From an uncultured Roseburia sp. (GTDB lineage Bacteria; Bacillota; Clostridia; Lachnospirales; Lachnospiraceae): DNA of 24,432 nt. The translations under genes and the position numbers were made by a program. Each line of letters opens with the position of its first letter. Within the stretch, counting starts at the first letter, position 1. Of this stretch, positions 7,117 through 14,999 are shown piece after piece. The notes under the pieces are model-generated. The model worked only from the letters and a program-made list of their open reading frames with translations. It was not told where the DNA came from and did no database searches. The stretch lies in the NCBI GenBank assembly GCA_934292805.1, contig CAKQXQ010000034.1, positions 1 through 24,432 on the forward strand, written 5' to 3'.

Positions 7117-7203
7117 ATCGTCCGGATCATTGTATAAGAGCATTTTGGTGCCAGAAAAAGCGGATGCACCAATTCTGCTGTACGATGGTTCGGGCGATTT
7201 TTT
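7117..7203. terminator. Long-stem bidirectional terminator with nested hairpin, after nagA
   Basis: Positions 7117-7134 pair with 7181-7198 over 18 consecutive pairs, four of them G-U. The 46-base loop holds an inner hairpin (GGTGC with GCACC at 7147-7151 and 7166-7170) and an AGCA/TGCT pair. A run of T residues follows on the plus strand (7199-7203), and TTTTATTATAA follows on the minus strand, so it could end nagA and the convergent flippase gene. The T run is shared with the left end of repeat copy A. Confidence 0.75.
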
Positions 7204-7340
7204 ATGTAATAGGAAACTTTGTTTCCATTACATAAAAAATGCTCCGCGAGGATCGCACTGCGGCGGATAAGAAACATGTCGCATATTGCGACCCGCCGCA
7301 GGCGGAGAATCTCGCAGGCGAGATTCTTTTTATGTAATAG
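7199..7340 (+). repeat. Structured dispersed repeat, copy A
   Basis: Shares positions 7201-7331 with copy B at 20050-20180 (opposite strand): 11 differences in 131 positions, no gaps. Read on the plus strand it folds as follows. A hairpin at 7203-7234 has one bulged base and loop 7218-7220. Then come stacked stems: 7242-7247 with 7302-7307, 7258-7266 with 7293-7301, and 7278-7283 with 7287-7292. Two 5'-side bulges, 7248-7257 and 7267-7277, are identical in sequence in both copies. It ends with GAATCTCGC (7307-7315) pairing with GCGAGATTC (7318-7326), followed by TTTTT. A 14-bp direct repeat TTTTTATGTAATAG (7199-7212 and 7327-7340) flanks copy A only. It ends 2 bases from the stop codon of the minus-strand flippase. 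It has no coding capacity. Confidence 0.9.
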
Positions 7341-7342
7341 TG

Positions 7343-8644
7343 TTATTTTACACTTTTATATAGAAGCACAAGAGCTGACGCACAGGAGACACACTGACTG
7401 ACAAAAAGTCCGGTAAGGTATCCTTTGATACCGATGACTGGAACAAGGAAAGAGATAAAAGCAATGCGTATTGCACAGGAGAGCAGGTTTAAGAACAGAG
7501 TGATGGATGCTTTTCCCAATCCATGAAAGATACTGTTCAATGTATTTGTAAGATATAGGAATGGACAGATCCAACACAGGGTAGTGATAAAAGTTCCGGC
7601 AAGAGCGTTACGGAAAATAAAATTTCCGACAAAGTTTCCGGTAAGGAGAAGAGCCACGCTGCAGCAGGATCCGAGTAAAAGACAGGATTCGACAGTGATA
7701 CGGATTGCTTTTTTTATAAGAAAACGGTTGTTTTTTGACTGTGCTTCCGAGACGACCGGGAGCAGCAGCACAGAGGCAGAATTTGTCAGAACAGTCGGAA
7801 ATAAAATGATGGATATTGCCATACCGGTCAGAATCCCATAAACAGAAAGAGCCTCCGCAGTGCTATAACCGAATATCCGCAGTTTGTATGGAATGAGAAT
7901 ATTCTCAATGCAGGAGGAAAACGTCAGTATCAGCCGACTGAGTGTCAGAGGGACTGCCATCTGTAGAAGAGATTTTGCACAGAAAAAGGGATTCCCACTG
8001 CTATGAGAGAAGCCGACAGCACTTAAAGCGACGAGCATGCCGGCAATTTCGCCAAGGACAATGCCAAAGATTGCCAGGGAAAAAGAGATGGATCTGCCTT
8101 CGCTTTGGGCAACCAGATAAAGAAAGTAAACCGAGAGGATCCGGACAATCTGTTCGATCAGTTGTGATAAAGATGGAATGAACGCCTTTTTGAGTCCGTA
8201 ATAATAGCCATTGATACAGGAATGGATACTGCATGGAAGATAGGAAAATGCCAGGATTTTAAGCATAGGTGCACATCTTGATTCACCAAGGAAAAAAGTG
8301 GCGATGATGTCGGCATAATTCCAAAGAAAAAGTCCAAGGAAAAATGAGAGAAAAACAGATATACACAGACCAACGAGAAGATAGCGTCTTGCACCGGAAG
8401 GATTCCCTGCACCGTTTTCCCTGGATACAAATCTGGAAATAGATGTCTGGATTCCGGCAGAGGTGAGGGCAAAACAAATTGCCATAACCGGAAAAATCAG
8501 CTGATAAATACCAAGACCTTCTGCACCAATTGTACGTGACAGGAATATTTTATAGAAGAAGCCGATAATACGGGAAAGAATGCCGGCTGTGGCAAGTGTG
8601 GCAGTGCCGGTGAAAAAAGCAATACGATTGTTATTTTTTTCCAA
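7343..8644 (-). CDS. SpoVB/MurJ-like polysaccharide flippase (MOP superfamily)
   Basis: A 433-residue integral membrane protein made almost wholly of hydrophobic helices. The N-terminus, with GILSRIIGFFYKIFLSRTIGAE (here split for length: GILSRIIGFFYK, then IFLSRTIGAEGLGIYQL), matches the SpoVB/stage V polysaccharide-transport branch of the MOP superfamily, whose members flip lipid-linked glycans across the membrane. It is clearly shorter than SpoVB itself (about 520 residues), so the exact substrate and any sporulation role are open. The start is a TTG at 8642-8644, chosen because GGAGG (8651-8655) sits 6 bases upstream and no better ATG is near. It is divergent from the cysteine desulfurase gene with a 57-base gap, and its 3' end abuts repeat copy A. 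Confidence 0.85.
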   Translation of the reverse strand: MEKNNNRIAFFTGTATLATAGILSRIIGFFYKIFLSRTIGAEGLGIYQLIFPVMAICFALTSAGIQTSISRFVSRENGAGNPSGARRYLLVGLCISVFLSFFLGLFLWNYADIIATFFLGESRCAPMLKILAFSYLPCSIHSCINGYYYGLKKAFIPSLSQLIEQIVRILSVYFLYLVAQSEGRSISFSLAIFGIVLGEIAGMLVALSAVGFSHSSGNPFFCAKSLLQMAVPLTLSRLILTFSSCIENILIPYKLRIFGYSTAEALSVYGILTGMAISIILFPTVLTNSASVLLLPVVSEAQSKNNRFLIKKAIRITVESCLLLGSCCSVALLLTGNFVGNFIFRNALAGTFITTLCWICPFLYLTNTLNSIFHGLGKASITLFLNLLSCAIRIAFISFLVPVIGIKGYLTGLFVSQCVSCASALVLLYKSVK

Positions 8645-8701
8645 GGGAAACCTCCGTGATATCCGGTTATAAATTCAGTATATGAGAGAAGGAAGGAGAA
8701 A

Positions 8702-9868
8702 ATGAAAAAACAGATTTATCTGGATAATGCTGCTACAACACAGATATCGGATGTAGTAAGAGAGGCAATGGAGCCATTTTTACAGGAAAATTACGGAAAT
8801 GCATCGACAGCATATGAACTGGGTGAAATATCGCGCAGGGAAGTTGAGAGAACAAGGGAGATCATTGCGGATACGCTGGGAGCAAAGCCTTCAGAAATAT
8901 ATTTTACGTCAGGCGGCTCAGAGTCTGACAACTGGGCGGTGAAAAATATTGCAGCAGCATGCAGAAAAAAGGGAAAGCATATTATCACGAGTAAAATAGA
9001 ACATCATGCAATTTTAAATTCCTGCGAGTACCTGGAAAAGCTTGGATATGATGTAACGTATCTTCCGGTTGATGAAAATGGGATGGTCAGTGTGGAAGAA
9101 TTAGAACGTGCAATCCGTCCGGATACGACACTTATTTCAGTTATGTTTGCAAATAACGAAGTTGGTACGATCGAGCCTGTCTGCAAAATCGGAAGGGTCG
9201 CAAGAGAACATCAGATTCTTTTTCACACAGATGCTGTGCAGGCATATGCCCAGATTCCTATTTCTGTCAATTACTATCCGGTCGATCTTTTGAGTGCAAG
9301 TGCACATAAGTTTCATGGACCGAAGGGCGTTGGTTTTTTATATATCAGAGATGGGATCGACATTCCATCTTTTATCCATGGCGGAGGACAGGAGAGGGGA
9401 AAACGTGCCGGGACAGAAAATGTGCCTGGAATTGTCGGGATGGGCAAAGCTGCAGAAATCGCATATCAGACAATGAGAAAAAGAGTTCAGAAAGAGATAA
9501 TGCTGCGCAATTATCTGATTGAGCGTATAAAACATGAAATTCCAGATGCTAGACTGAATGGACATCGCAGTATAAGACTTCCGGGAAATGTAAATATGAG
9601 CTTTTCTGGAGTGGAAGGAGCGGCACTCCTGGTTCTGCTCGAAGAGGACGGAATCTGTGCATCCGGCGGTTCCGCATGTAATACCGGGGAAGAAAGGATC
9701 TCTTATGTGATAAAGGAACTTGGCGTTCCAAAAGACTATGCACCCGGAACGGTCAGAATGACGCTTTGTGGGGACACGACGAAGGATGAGGCAGATCAGG
9801 CGATAGAGTCATTAAAAAAGAATGTTGCAATTTTACGTGGAACAGAAGGCACTGTTTTTATAAATTAA
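8702..9868 (+). CDS. Cysteine desulfurase (NifS/IscS family)
   Basis: PLP-dependent enzyme that takes sulfur from L-cysteine as an enzyme-bound persulfide, for iron-sulfur clusters or thiolated tRNA. The 388-residue protein has the fold-type I layout: YLDNAATT at 6-13, TSGGSESDN at 69-77, IEHHA with the PLP-stacking His101, HTDAVQ at 175-180 with the PLP-binding Asp, the Schiff-base Lys203 in SASAHKFHGPKG, and the catalytic Cys326 in SGGSACNTGEE. The Cys loop differs from the usual SGSACSSG form. An NifS-like paralogue is likely; without a neighbouring iscU or thiI the sulfur acceptor cannot be named. GGAAGGAG precedes the ATG closely. It is followed by eno after 66 bases. Confidence 0.93.
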   Translation: MKKQIYLDNAATTQISDVVREAMEPFLQENYGNASTAYELGEISRREVERTREIIADTLGAKPSEIYFTSGGSESDNWAVKNIAAACRKKGKHIITSKIEHHAILNSCEYLEKLGYDVTYLPVDENGMVSVEELERAIRPDTTLISVMFANNEVGTIEPVCKIGRVAREHQILFHTDAVQAYAQIPISVNYYPVDLLSASAHKFHGPKGVGFLYIRDGIDIPSFIHGGGQERGKRAGTENVPGIVGMGKAAEIAYQTMRKRVQKEIMLRNYLIERIKHEIPDARLNGHRSIRLPGNVNMSFSGVEGAALLVLLEEDGICASGGSACNTGEERISYVIKELGVPKDYAPGTVRMTLCGDTTKDEADQAIESLKKNVAILRGTEGTVFIN

Positions 9869-9934
9869 TCGTAAGATAGCATAAATTGAAAAAGAACAGA
9901 CATACTGAGAAAAAAGAAAGCAGGTAGAAAAGGT

Positions 9935-11212
9935 ATGTCTTTAGAAATTAAAATTGTTGATATTTGTGCACGGGAAATTCTTGATTCGAGAGGAAATCCT
10001 ACAATAGAGGTAGAAGTAACAGCCGAGACAGAAACAACCGGAAAGAAAATCAGGGCAAGGGAATCGGTGCCATCAGGAGCAAGTACAGGAAAGTTTGAAG
10101 CAGTTGAATTAAGGGATGGAGAAGAGCGTTATTTTGGACTTGGTGTCAGAAAAGCAGTAGAACATGTGAATACAAAAATCAGAGAACGACTTTTGGGATG
10201 CAATGTTTTGGAGCAGGCGAAGGTTGACAACATACTGATTGACGAAGACGGAACAGATGAGAAGGGAAATCTGGGTGCAAATGCGATCTTAGGTGTTTCC
10301 ATGGCGTGTGCCAAAACAGGAGCAAAGGCACTGGAAATGCCGTTATACCGTTATCTTGGCGGAATCAATGCCGGGCTTTTGCCGGTTCCTTTGATGAATG
10401 TGATCAATGGCGGAGTTCATGCAAAGAATAAGATTGATTTTCAGGAATTTATGATCATGCCGGTGGGAGCACCATTGTTTCGTGACAGGCTTCGCATGGG
10501 AGCAGAAATCTATCATTTTTTAAGACAGATTCTAAATGAGGAAGGATTGTCTACGGCGGTTGGAGATGAAGGTGGATTTGCACCTGATCTTGCGGATGCA
10601 GGAGAAGTATTCCGATATTTACAGAAAGCGATAGAAAAAGCAGGGTATCAACCGGGAAAAGATGTTGTTTTTGCAATGGATGCGGCGTCAAGTGAACTTT
10701 ATGATGAGGAAAGCGGCCGGTATCTTTTCCGGGGTGAAGGAGTCAGAAGAGATACGGATGAGATGATCGAACTCTATGAAACACTGACAGCAGAGTTTCC
10801 GCTCGTCTCGATTGAAGACGGCCTGGCAGAGAATGACTGGGAAGGCTGGCAGAAACTTACATCACGGCTTGGTGGAAGAATCCAGCTTGTCGGAGATGAT
10901 CTTTTTGTGACGAATCCAAAGCGGATCCGATGTGGAATAGAATTGAACGCCGCAAATGCAGTGCTTATTAAATTAAATCAGATCGGTACGGTAACAGAGG
11001 CTATGGAAGCAATTGAAATAGCAAAAAAGGCAGGCTATAAGACAATTATCTCACACAGATCGGGAGAGACAGAGAGCACATTTATCGCAGATCTTGCAGT
11101 TGCAGTGAATGCAGGACAGATTAAGACAGGTGCTCCATGCAGAGGAGAACGTACCGGAAAATATAACCAGCTTCTGAGATTAGAGGAAACAATATTGAAA
11201 AATAAGAACTGA
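9935..11212 (+). CDS. eno: Enolase
   Basis: Converts 2-phosphoglycerate to phosphoenolpyruvate in glycolysis. The 425-residue protein keeps every catalytic and metal motif I can check: PSGASTG loop, GGVHA with the active-site His, DFQEFM, the proton-shuttle Glu in GDEGGFAP, MDAAS and IEDGL and GDDLF for the three magnesium ligands, the catalytic base Lys in LIKLNQIGT, SHRSGET, and KYNQLLR. Several flanking positions are atypical: KNKID replaces the common DNNVD, and CRGERTGKYNQ replaces SRSDRVAKYNQ. The ATG at 9935 is preceded by GCAGG with an AGG immediately before the start. The order eno-secG-rnr-smpB-ssrA matches Bacillus, which supports this being the main syntenic enolase. It also consumes the product of the glycerate kinase at 18818-20050. 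Confidence 0.95.
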   Translation: MSLEIKIVDICAREILDSRGNPTIEVEVTAETETTGKKIRARESVPSGASTGKFEAVELRDGEERYFGLGVRKAVEHVNTKIRERLLGCNVLEQAKVDNILIDEDGTDEKGNLGANAILGVSMACAKTGAKALEMPLYRYLGGINAGLLPVPLMNVINGGVHAKNKIDFQEFMIMPVGAPLFRDRLRMGAEIYHFLRQILNEEGLSTAVGDEGGFAPDLADAGEVFRYLQKAIEKAGYQPGKDVVFAMDAASSELYDEESGRYLFRGEGVRRDTDEMIELYETLTAEFPLVSIEDGLAENDWEGWQKLTSRLGGRIQLVGDDLFVTNPKRIRCGIELNAANAVLIKLNQIGTVTEAMEAIEIAKKAGYKTIISHRSGETESTFIADLAVAVNAGQIKTGAPCRGERTGKYNQLLRLEETILKNKN

Positions 11213-11261
11213 AACAGATCATAAATGCCGGGAAAATGCAGACGGATTGCAATAAAAATGC

Positions 11262-11290
11262 TTGAAATAGAGAATGCTTTATGCTATACT
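11262..11290 (+). promoter_or_regulatory. Sigma-A promoter of secG
   Basis: TTGAAA at 11262-11267 and TATACT at 11285-11290 with a 17-base spacer, in the gap after eno and about 40 bases before the secG start. Confidence 0.8.
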
Positions 11291-11330
11291 AATTGAAGTT
11301 GCGAATTCATAATCGTAGGAGGAATTTAAA

Positions 11331-11570
11331 GTGGCAGTTTTAAAAATGATTTTAACCATTATTTTTATTATAATTAGTGTGGCATTGACAGTTATTATCC
11401 TGATGCAGGAAGGTAAGTCAGCAGGACTCGGAGCGATTGCAGGAGCTGCAGATACTTACTGGGGCAAGAATAAGGGTCGTTCATTAGAAGGAAGACTTGT
11501 TACAGGAACCAAGATCTTAGTTATTGCATGGATCATTCTTGCAGCTGTATTAAACCTTGGTATTTTCTAA
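11331..11570 (+). CDS. secG: Preprotein translocase subunit SecG
   Basis: Small auxiliary subunit of the SecYEG protein-export channel in the cytoplasmic membrane. The 79-residue product has the expected topology of two membrane helices, about residues 4-24 and 57-77, joined by a loop containing the family signature LMQEGKSAGLGAIAG and WGKNKGRS. Translation starts at a GTG (11331); AGGAGG at 11317-11322 lies 8 bases upstream, and the internal ATG six codons later has no such site. It has its own promoter and a terminator after it. It sits between eno and rnr; the carboxylesterase gene found between secG and rnr in Bacillus is absent here. Confidence 0.95.
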   Translation: MAVLKMILTIIFIIISVALTVIILMQEGKSAGLGAIAGAADTYWGKNKGRSLEGRLVTGTKILVIAWIILAAVLNLGIF

Positions 11571-11631
11571 GATCATTTCAGAACAGATTTGTTATCTCAG
11601 ATAAGATGATGAAGGATATGGAAAGAACTTT

Positions 11632-11672
11632 AAGAGACTGTCGTCAGATACGATAGTCTCTTTATTACTTTA
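11632..11672 (+). terminator. Intrinsic terminator after secG
   Basis: A 13-bp stem pairs 11632-11644 with 11650-11662 (one G-U pair) around a 5-base loop, followed by TTATTACTTT. It lies 61 bases after the secG stop. Confidence 0.8.
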
Positions 11673-11743
11673 TAGGACAATGCAAAAGAAGAGCTTTATA
11701 AAAGTGGTATCGGATGCAATTACAATCATGACATGGAGAAAAA

Positions 11744-13903
11744 ATGAGAGAAGAATTATTACAGGAAAGAAAACAGATGATTTATGATTTCATTTGTGAT
11801 GAATTATATGTTCCAATGAAAGCAAAAGAAATCGCGATCGTATTGAATGTTCCAAAAAAACAGAGGGGCGAATTAATGGAAGTGCTGGATGCGCTTGTAG
11901 CAGAAGGTAAGGTTGAGATTTCAGGTAAAGGAAAATATGTAAAATCTGAAGGGAAATATCTGACAGGAGTTTATACTGCTCATCCGAGAGGATTTGGATT
12001 TGTTACTGTGGAAGGAGAGGAGGAAGATATCTTTATTCCGGCTTCACAGGCGAATGGTGCACTGCATATGGATACCGTACAGGTGACGATTTCCCCAAAT
12101 TCCAGCGGCAGACGTAAAGAAGGAACCATCACAAAGATCATTGCGAGGGGAACAGAACAGCTGGTATGTACGTATGAAAAAAGCAATACATTTGGGTTTG
12201 CCGTACCGGACAATCCAAGATTCGCTCAGGATATTTTTATTCCACAGGAACGATCAAAAGGAGCTGTTACCGGACATAAGGTAGTTGTTGAGATTACAGA
12301 TTATGGGAAAAATGGCAAAAAACCGGAAGGAAAAGTCGTTGAGATCATCGGACACATCAATGATCCGGGAACCGATATTATGTCTATCGTAAAGTCTTAT
12401 GATCTTCCGATAGAATTTTCGGCAAAGATTATGAAACAGGTAGAAAATGTTTCGAATGAAGTCAGCATCCAGGATATGGCAGGCCGTATGGATTTGAGAG
12501 ACTGGCAGACGGTCACGATCGATGGGGAAGACGCAAAGGATCTGGATGATGCCATTACTCTGACAAAAGAGGGCGAAAACTATAAGCTTGGAGTTCATAT
12601 TGCGGATGTCTCTAATTACGTGCAGGAGAACAGTGCACTGGATGTAGAAGCACTAAAAAGGGGCACTTCTGTATATCTTGTGGATCGCGTGATCCCGATG
12701 CTCCCACACAGGCTTTCTAACGGCATCTGTTCATTGAATGCAGGGGAAAACAGGCTTACTTTAAGCTGCATCATGACAATCGATGACAAAGGAAATGTAA
12801 TAGATCATACGATCGCAGAGACTGTGATCCGGGTGGACAGGCGTATGAGCTATACAAGTGTAAAGAAAATCCTCGAAGATCATGATCCAAAGGAAACAGA
12901 AGAATATAAAGAACTTGTGCCGATGTTTGAAAGAATGCAGGAGCTTGCGGCAATCTTAAGAAAGAAGCGTATGAAACGCGGGTCAATCGATTTTGATTTC
13001 CCGGAAACAAAAATCATCCTTGACGGAAATGGAAAACCAATCGATATCAGACCATATGACAGAAATGTGGCTACCAAGATTATCGAAGATTTTATGCTGA
13101 TCGCCAATGAAACAGTTGCACAGGATTATTTCTGGCAGGAACTTCCGTTTGTGTATCGAACACATGATAATCCGGATACAGAGAAGATCCAGAAACTGTC
13201 AACATTTATCAATAATTTTGGGTATACGATCCATATCGGACAGGATGAGATCCATCCAAAAGAATTGCAGAAGCTATTGATGAAAATTGACGGAACACCG
13301 GAGGAGGCACTGATCAGCCGGCTGACGCTCCGCTCTATGAAACAGGCAAAGTACACAACTGTCGGCACAGGGCATTTTGGACTGGCTACGAATTATTACT
13401 GCCATTTTACTTCTCCGATCAGACGATATCCGGATCTGCAGATCCACAGGATCATTAAAGATAATCTGAGGGGCAGGATGAATGCGTCTAAGATCGAACA
13501 TTATGACCATATCCTGCCGGAAGTGGCAAAGCATTCCAGTGAGATGGAACGACGGGCAGATGAAGCTGAGAGGGAGACCAATAAGCTGAAGAAAGTAGAG
13601 TACATGGAGGAACGGATCGGACAGGTATTCGAGGGAGTGATCTCAGGCGTTTCGGAATGGGGCTTTTATGTAGAGCTTCCGAATACAGTCGAAGGACTTG
13701 TGCATGTCACATCACTGACAGACGATTATTACCACTATGTGGAAACAACCTATGAAATGGTTGGAGAGACGACCAATAAGCATTATAAGCTTGGACAGAA
13801 AATAAAAGTCATGGCAGTAAATACAGATAAAATCCTTCGCACGATCGATTTTCGAGTTGTACGTGACGATGTCGAACCGGATGAAGAAAAGACAGAAAAA
13901 TAA
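11744..13903 (+). CDS. rnr: Ribonuclease R
   Basis: Processive 3'-5' exoribonuclease that degrades structured RNA; it also removes defective messages together with tmRNA and SmpB. The 719-residue protein shows the family layout: N-terminal winged helix (about 1-65), two cold-shock OB domains (about 70-225, with RGFGFVTVEGEEEDIFIP), the RNB catalytic domain (about 250-590) with the metal-binding motif DGEDAKDLDDA at 260-270, and a C-terminal S1 domain (about 625-705, GQVFEGVISGVSEWGFYVEL). No long basic tail follows the S1 domain. The ATG at 11744 has only a short GGAG before it. It is 90 bases upstream of smpB and functionally linked to smpB and ssrA. Confidence 0.96.
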   Translation: MREELLQERKQMIYDFICDELYVPMKAKEIAIVLNVPKKQRGELMEVLDALVAEGKVEISGKGKYVKSEGKYLTGVYTAHPRGFGFVTVEGEEEDIFIPASQANGALHMDTVQVTISPNSSGRRKEGTITKIIARGTEQLVCTYEKSNTFGFAVPDNPRFAQDIFIPQERSKGAVTGHKVVVEITDYGKNGKKPEGKVVEIIGHINDPGTDIMSIVKSYDLPIEFSAKIMKQVENVSNEVSIQDMAGRMDLRDWQTVTIDGEDAKDLDDAITLTKEGENYKLGVHIADVSNYVQENSALDVEALKRGTSVYLVDRVIPMLPHRLSNGICSLNAGENRLTLSCIMTIDDKGNVIDHTIAETVIRVDRRMSYTSVKKILEDHDPKETEEYKELVPMFERMQELAAILRKKRMKRGSIDFDFPETKIILDGNGKPIDIRPYDRNVATKIIEDFMLIANETVAQDYFWQELPFVYRTHDNPDTEKIQKLSTFINNFGYTIHIGQDEIHPKELQKLLMKIDGTPEEALISRLTLRSMKQAKYTTVGTGHFGLATNYYCHFTSPIRRYPDLQIHRIIKDNLRGRMNASKIEHYDHILPEVAKHSSEMERRADEAERETNKLKKVEYMEERIGQVFEGVISGVSEWGFYVELPNTVEGLVHVTSLTDDYYHYVETTYEMVGETTNKHYKLGQKIKVMAVNTDKILRTIDFRVVRDDVEPDEEKTEK

Positions 13904-13926
13904 ACAGAAAGAGAAAAATGAAATTT

Positions 13927-13962
13927 CCGCAGAAGTTTCTTGCGAAAGCAGCACTTCTGCGG
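13927..13962 (+). other. Hairpin between rnr and smpB
   Basis: CCGCAGAAGT (13927-13936) pairs perfectly with ACTTCTGCGG (13953-13962) around a 16-base loop. There is no T run. Its 3' arm lies within the spacer of the candidate smpB promoter, so RNA structure and promoter overlap. Confidence 0.6.
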
Positions 13963-13968
13963 TATACT
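13940..13968 (+). promoter_or_regulatory. Candidate sigma-A promoter of smpB
   Basis: TTGCGA at 13940-13945 and TATACT at 13963-13968, spacer 17 bases. The -35 is only a four-of-six match, so confidence is moderate. Confidence 0.5.
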
Positions 13969-13993
13969 ATAACAGCAGCAGGAGGTAAGTGGC

Positions 13994-14461
13994 ATGGCTA
14001 AGCAGGAAATTAAGTTAATAGCGAATAATAAGAAAGCTCACCATGATTACTTTCTTGAAGAGAAGTATGAGGCAGGAATTGAACTGCATGGTACGGAAGT
14101 GAAGTCTTTACGTATGGGTAAGTGCAGTATCAAGGAGGCTTTTGTAAGGATTGAGAAGGGCGAAGTGATCATATATGGAATGCACGTCAGTCCTTATGAG
14201 AAAGGAAATATTTTCAATAAAGATCCACTCAGACCAAAGAAACTTCTGATGCACAAATCTGAGATCCGAAAGCTGATCGGCAAGATAGCTGAACAGGGAT
14301 ATACACTTGTTCCGGTAGAAGTATATTTTAAGGGAAGTCTTGTGAAGGTGCAGATCGCACTTGCCAAAGGTAAAAAGCTTTACGATAAGCGGCAGGACAT
14401 TGCTAAGAAAGATATGCGACGTGAGGCAGAGCGGGATTTTAAGATCCGCAATCTCGGATAA
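13994..14461 (+). CDS. smpB: SsrA-binding protein SmpB
   Basis: Small OB-fold protein that binds tmRNA, mimics part of a tRNA and places tmRNA in the A site of stalled ribosomes. The 155 residues include the family motifs NKKAHHDYFLEEKYEAGIEL at the start, GTEVKSLR, IKEAFVRI, the conserved HVSPYEKGN, and the basic C-terminal tail with KKLYDKRQDIAKKD that inserts into the mRNA channel. AGGAGG at 13980-13985 is 8 bases before the ATG. It is immediately followed by ssrA, 65 bases on, the RNA it serves. Confidence 0.97.
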   Translation: MAKQEIKLIANNKKAHHDYFLEEKYEAGIELHGTEVKSLRMGKCSIKEAFVRIEKGEVIIYGMHVSPYEKGNIFNKDPLRPKKLLMHKSEIRKLIGKIAEQGYTLVPVEVYFKGSLVKVQIALAKGKKLYDKRQDIAKKDMRREAERDFKIRNLG

Positions 14462-14526
14462 TCATTATTGAAAAGATCACGGAGATATGACAGAAGATTT
14501 CTGTTGGAATGTCCGGATCAGAATAT

Positions 14527-14868
14527 GGGCTTGTAATGGTTTCGACAGGGATCATGAAGCTGGAGAAGCGAGTCGCACGGGATGCGTCAAATTCCACAAT
14601 TAAAATTAAACGCTGAAGATAATTTAGCATACGCTGCCTAATTTGGCAGCAGTCTGACCCAGAGCACCTACACTTTGGGACCCAGGCTTCGACTATGTAG
14701 GAAACGACATCAGCAAAGCTTTGAGCTGTTGGGCGTATTATGAAGCTACTAAAGCACTCAGGGTGTTATTCCCCGGGGTGTGGAGGGAATGTCAAAGGAA
14801 TGACTAAGCTCGTAGAAGGACAGGGGATTGGTTTTTGGACAGGGGTTCGACTCCCCTCAGGTCCACTA
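14527..14868 (+). ncRNA. ssrA: Transfer-messenger RNA (tmRNA)
   Basis: The 5' end GGGCTTG (14527-14533) pairs with CAGGTCC (14858-14864) as the 7-bp acceptor stem, with two G-U pairs. The classic GGTTTCGACAGG follows near 14538-14550, and the T-arm GGGGTTCGACTCCCC lies at 14842-14856. The discriminator is A14865. The next three bases are CTA, so CCA is not encoded and must be added. The tag reading frame is 14612-14641: GCT to TAA encoding AEDNLAYAA, close to the AEDNFALAA type known from clostridia. No clear promoter was found in the 65-base gap, so it may be processed from the smpB transcript. Confidence 0.97.
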
Positions 14869-14905
14869 AAAGCGGTGGAAACGAACGGTTGTCCACTGAT
14901 TTTAC

Positions 14906-14949
14906 ACTGCATCTAATAGATAAGATTCTGTTAGGTGCAGTTTTTATTT
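14906..14949 (+). terminator. Intrinsic terminator of ssrA
   Basis: ACTGCATCTAA (14906-14916) pairs with TTAGGTGCAGT (14931-14941), one G-U pair, 14-base loop, followed by TTTTATTT. It lies about 40 bases after the tmRNA. Confidence 0.85.
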
Positions 14950-14999
14950 CATGTATCATACACGTTATAAAGTTTAGAAAAGGGAAAGAGGTGCCGGAT

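Noticed and set aside
7199..7340. Repeat copy A as only an ordinary terminator
   Set aside because: The final hairpin alone would suffice for that. The conserved bulges, three stacked stems and a second, same-niche copy are not explained.
7199..7340. Assigning the repeat to HEARO/omega RNA of IscB-type elements or to a named IS605 end
   Set aside because: I could not match specific conserved bases of those families by eye, and no nuclease or transposase gene is nearby. A covariance search would be needed.
14835..14999. Extension of the cdaR reading frame upstream into ssrA
   Set aside because: It overlaps the tmRNA 3' end and its terminator. GAGGTG before the ATG at 15000 gives a normal family start.
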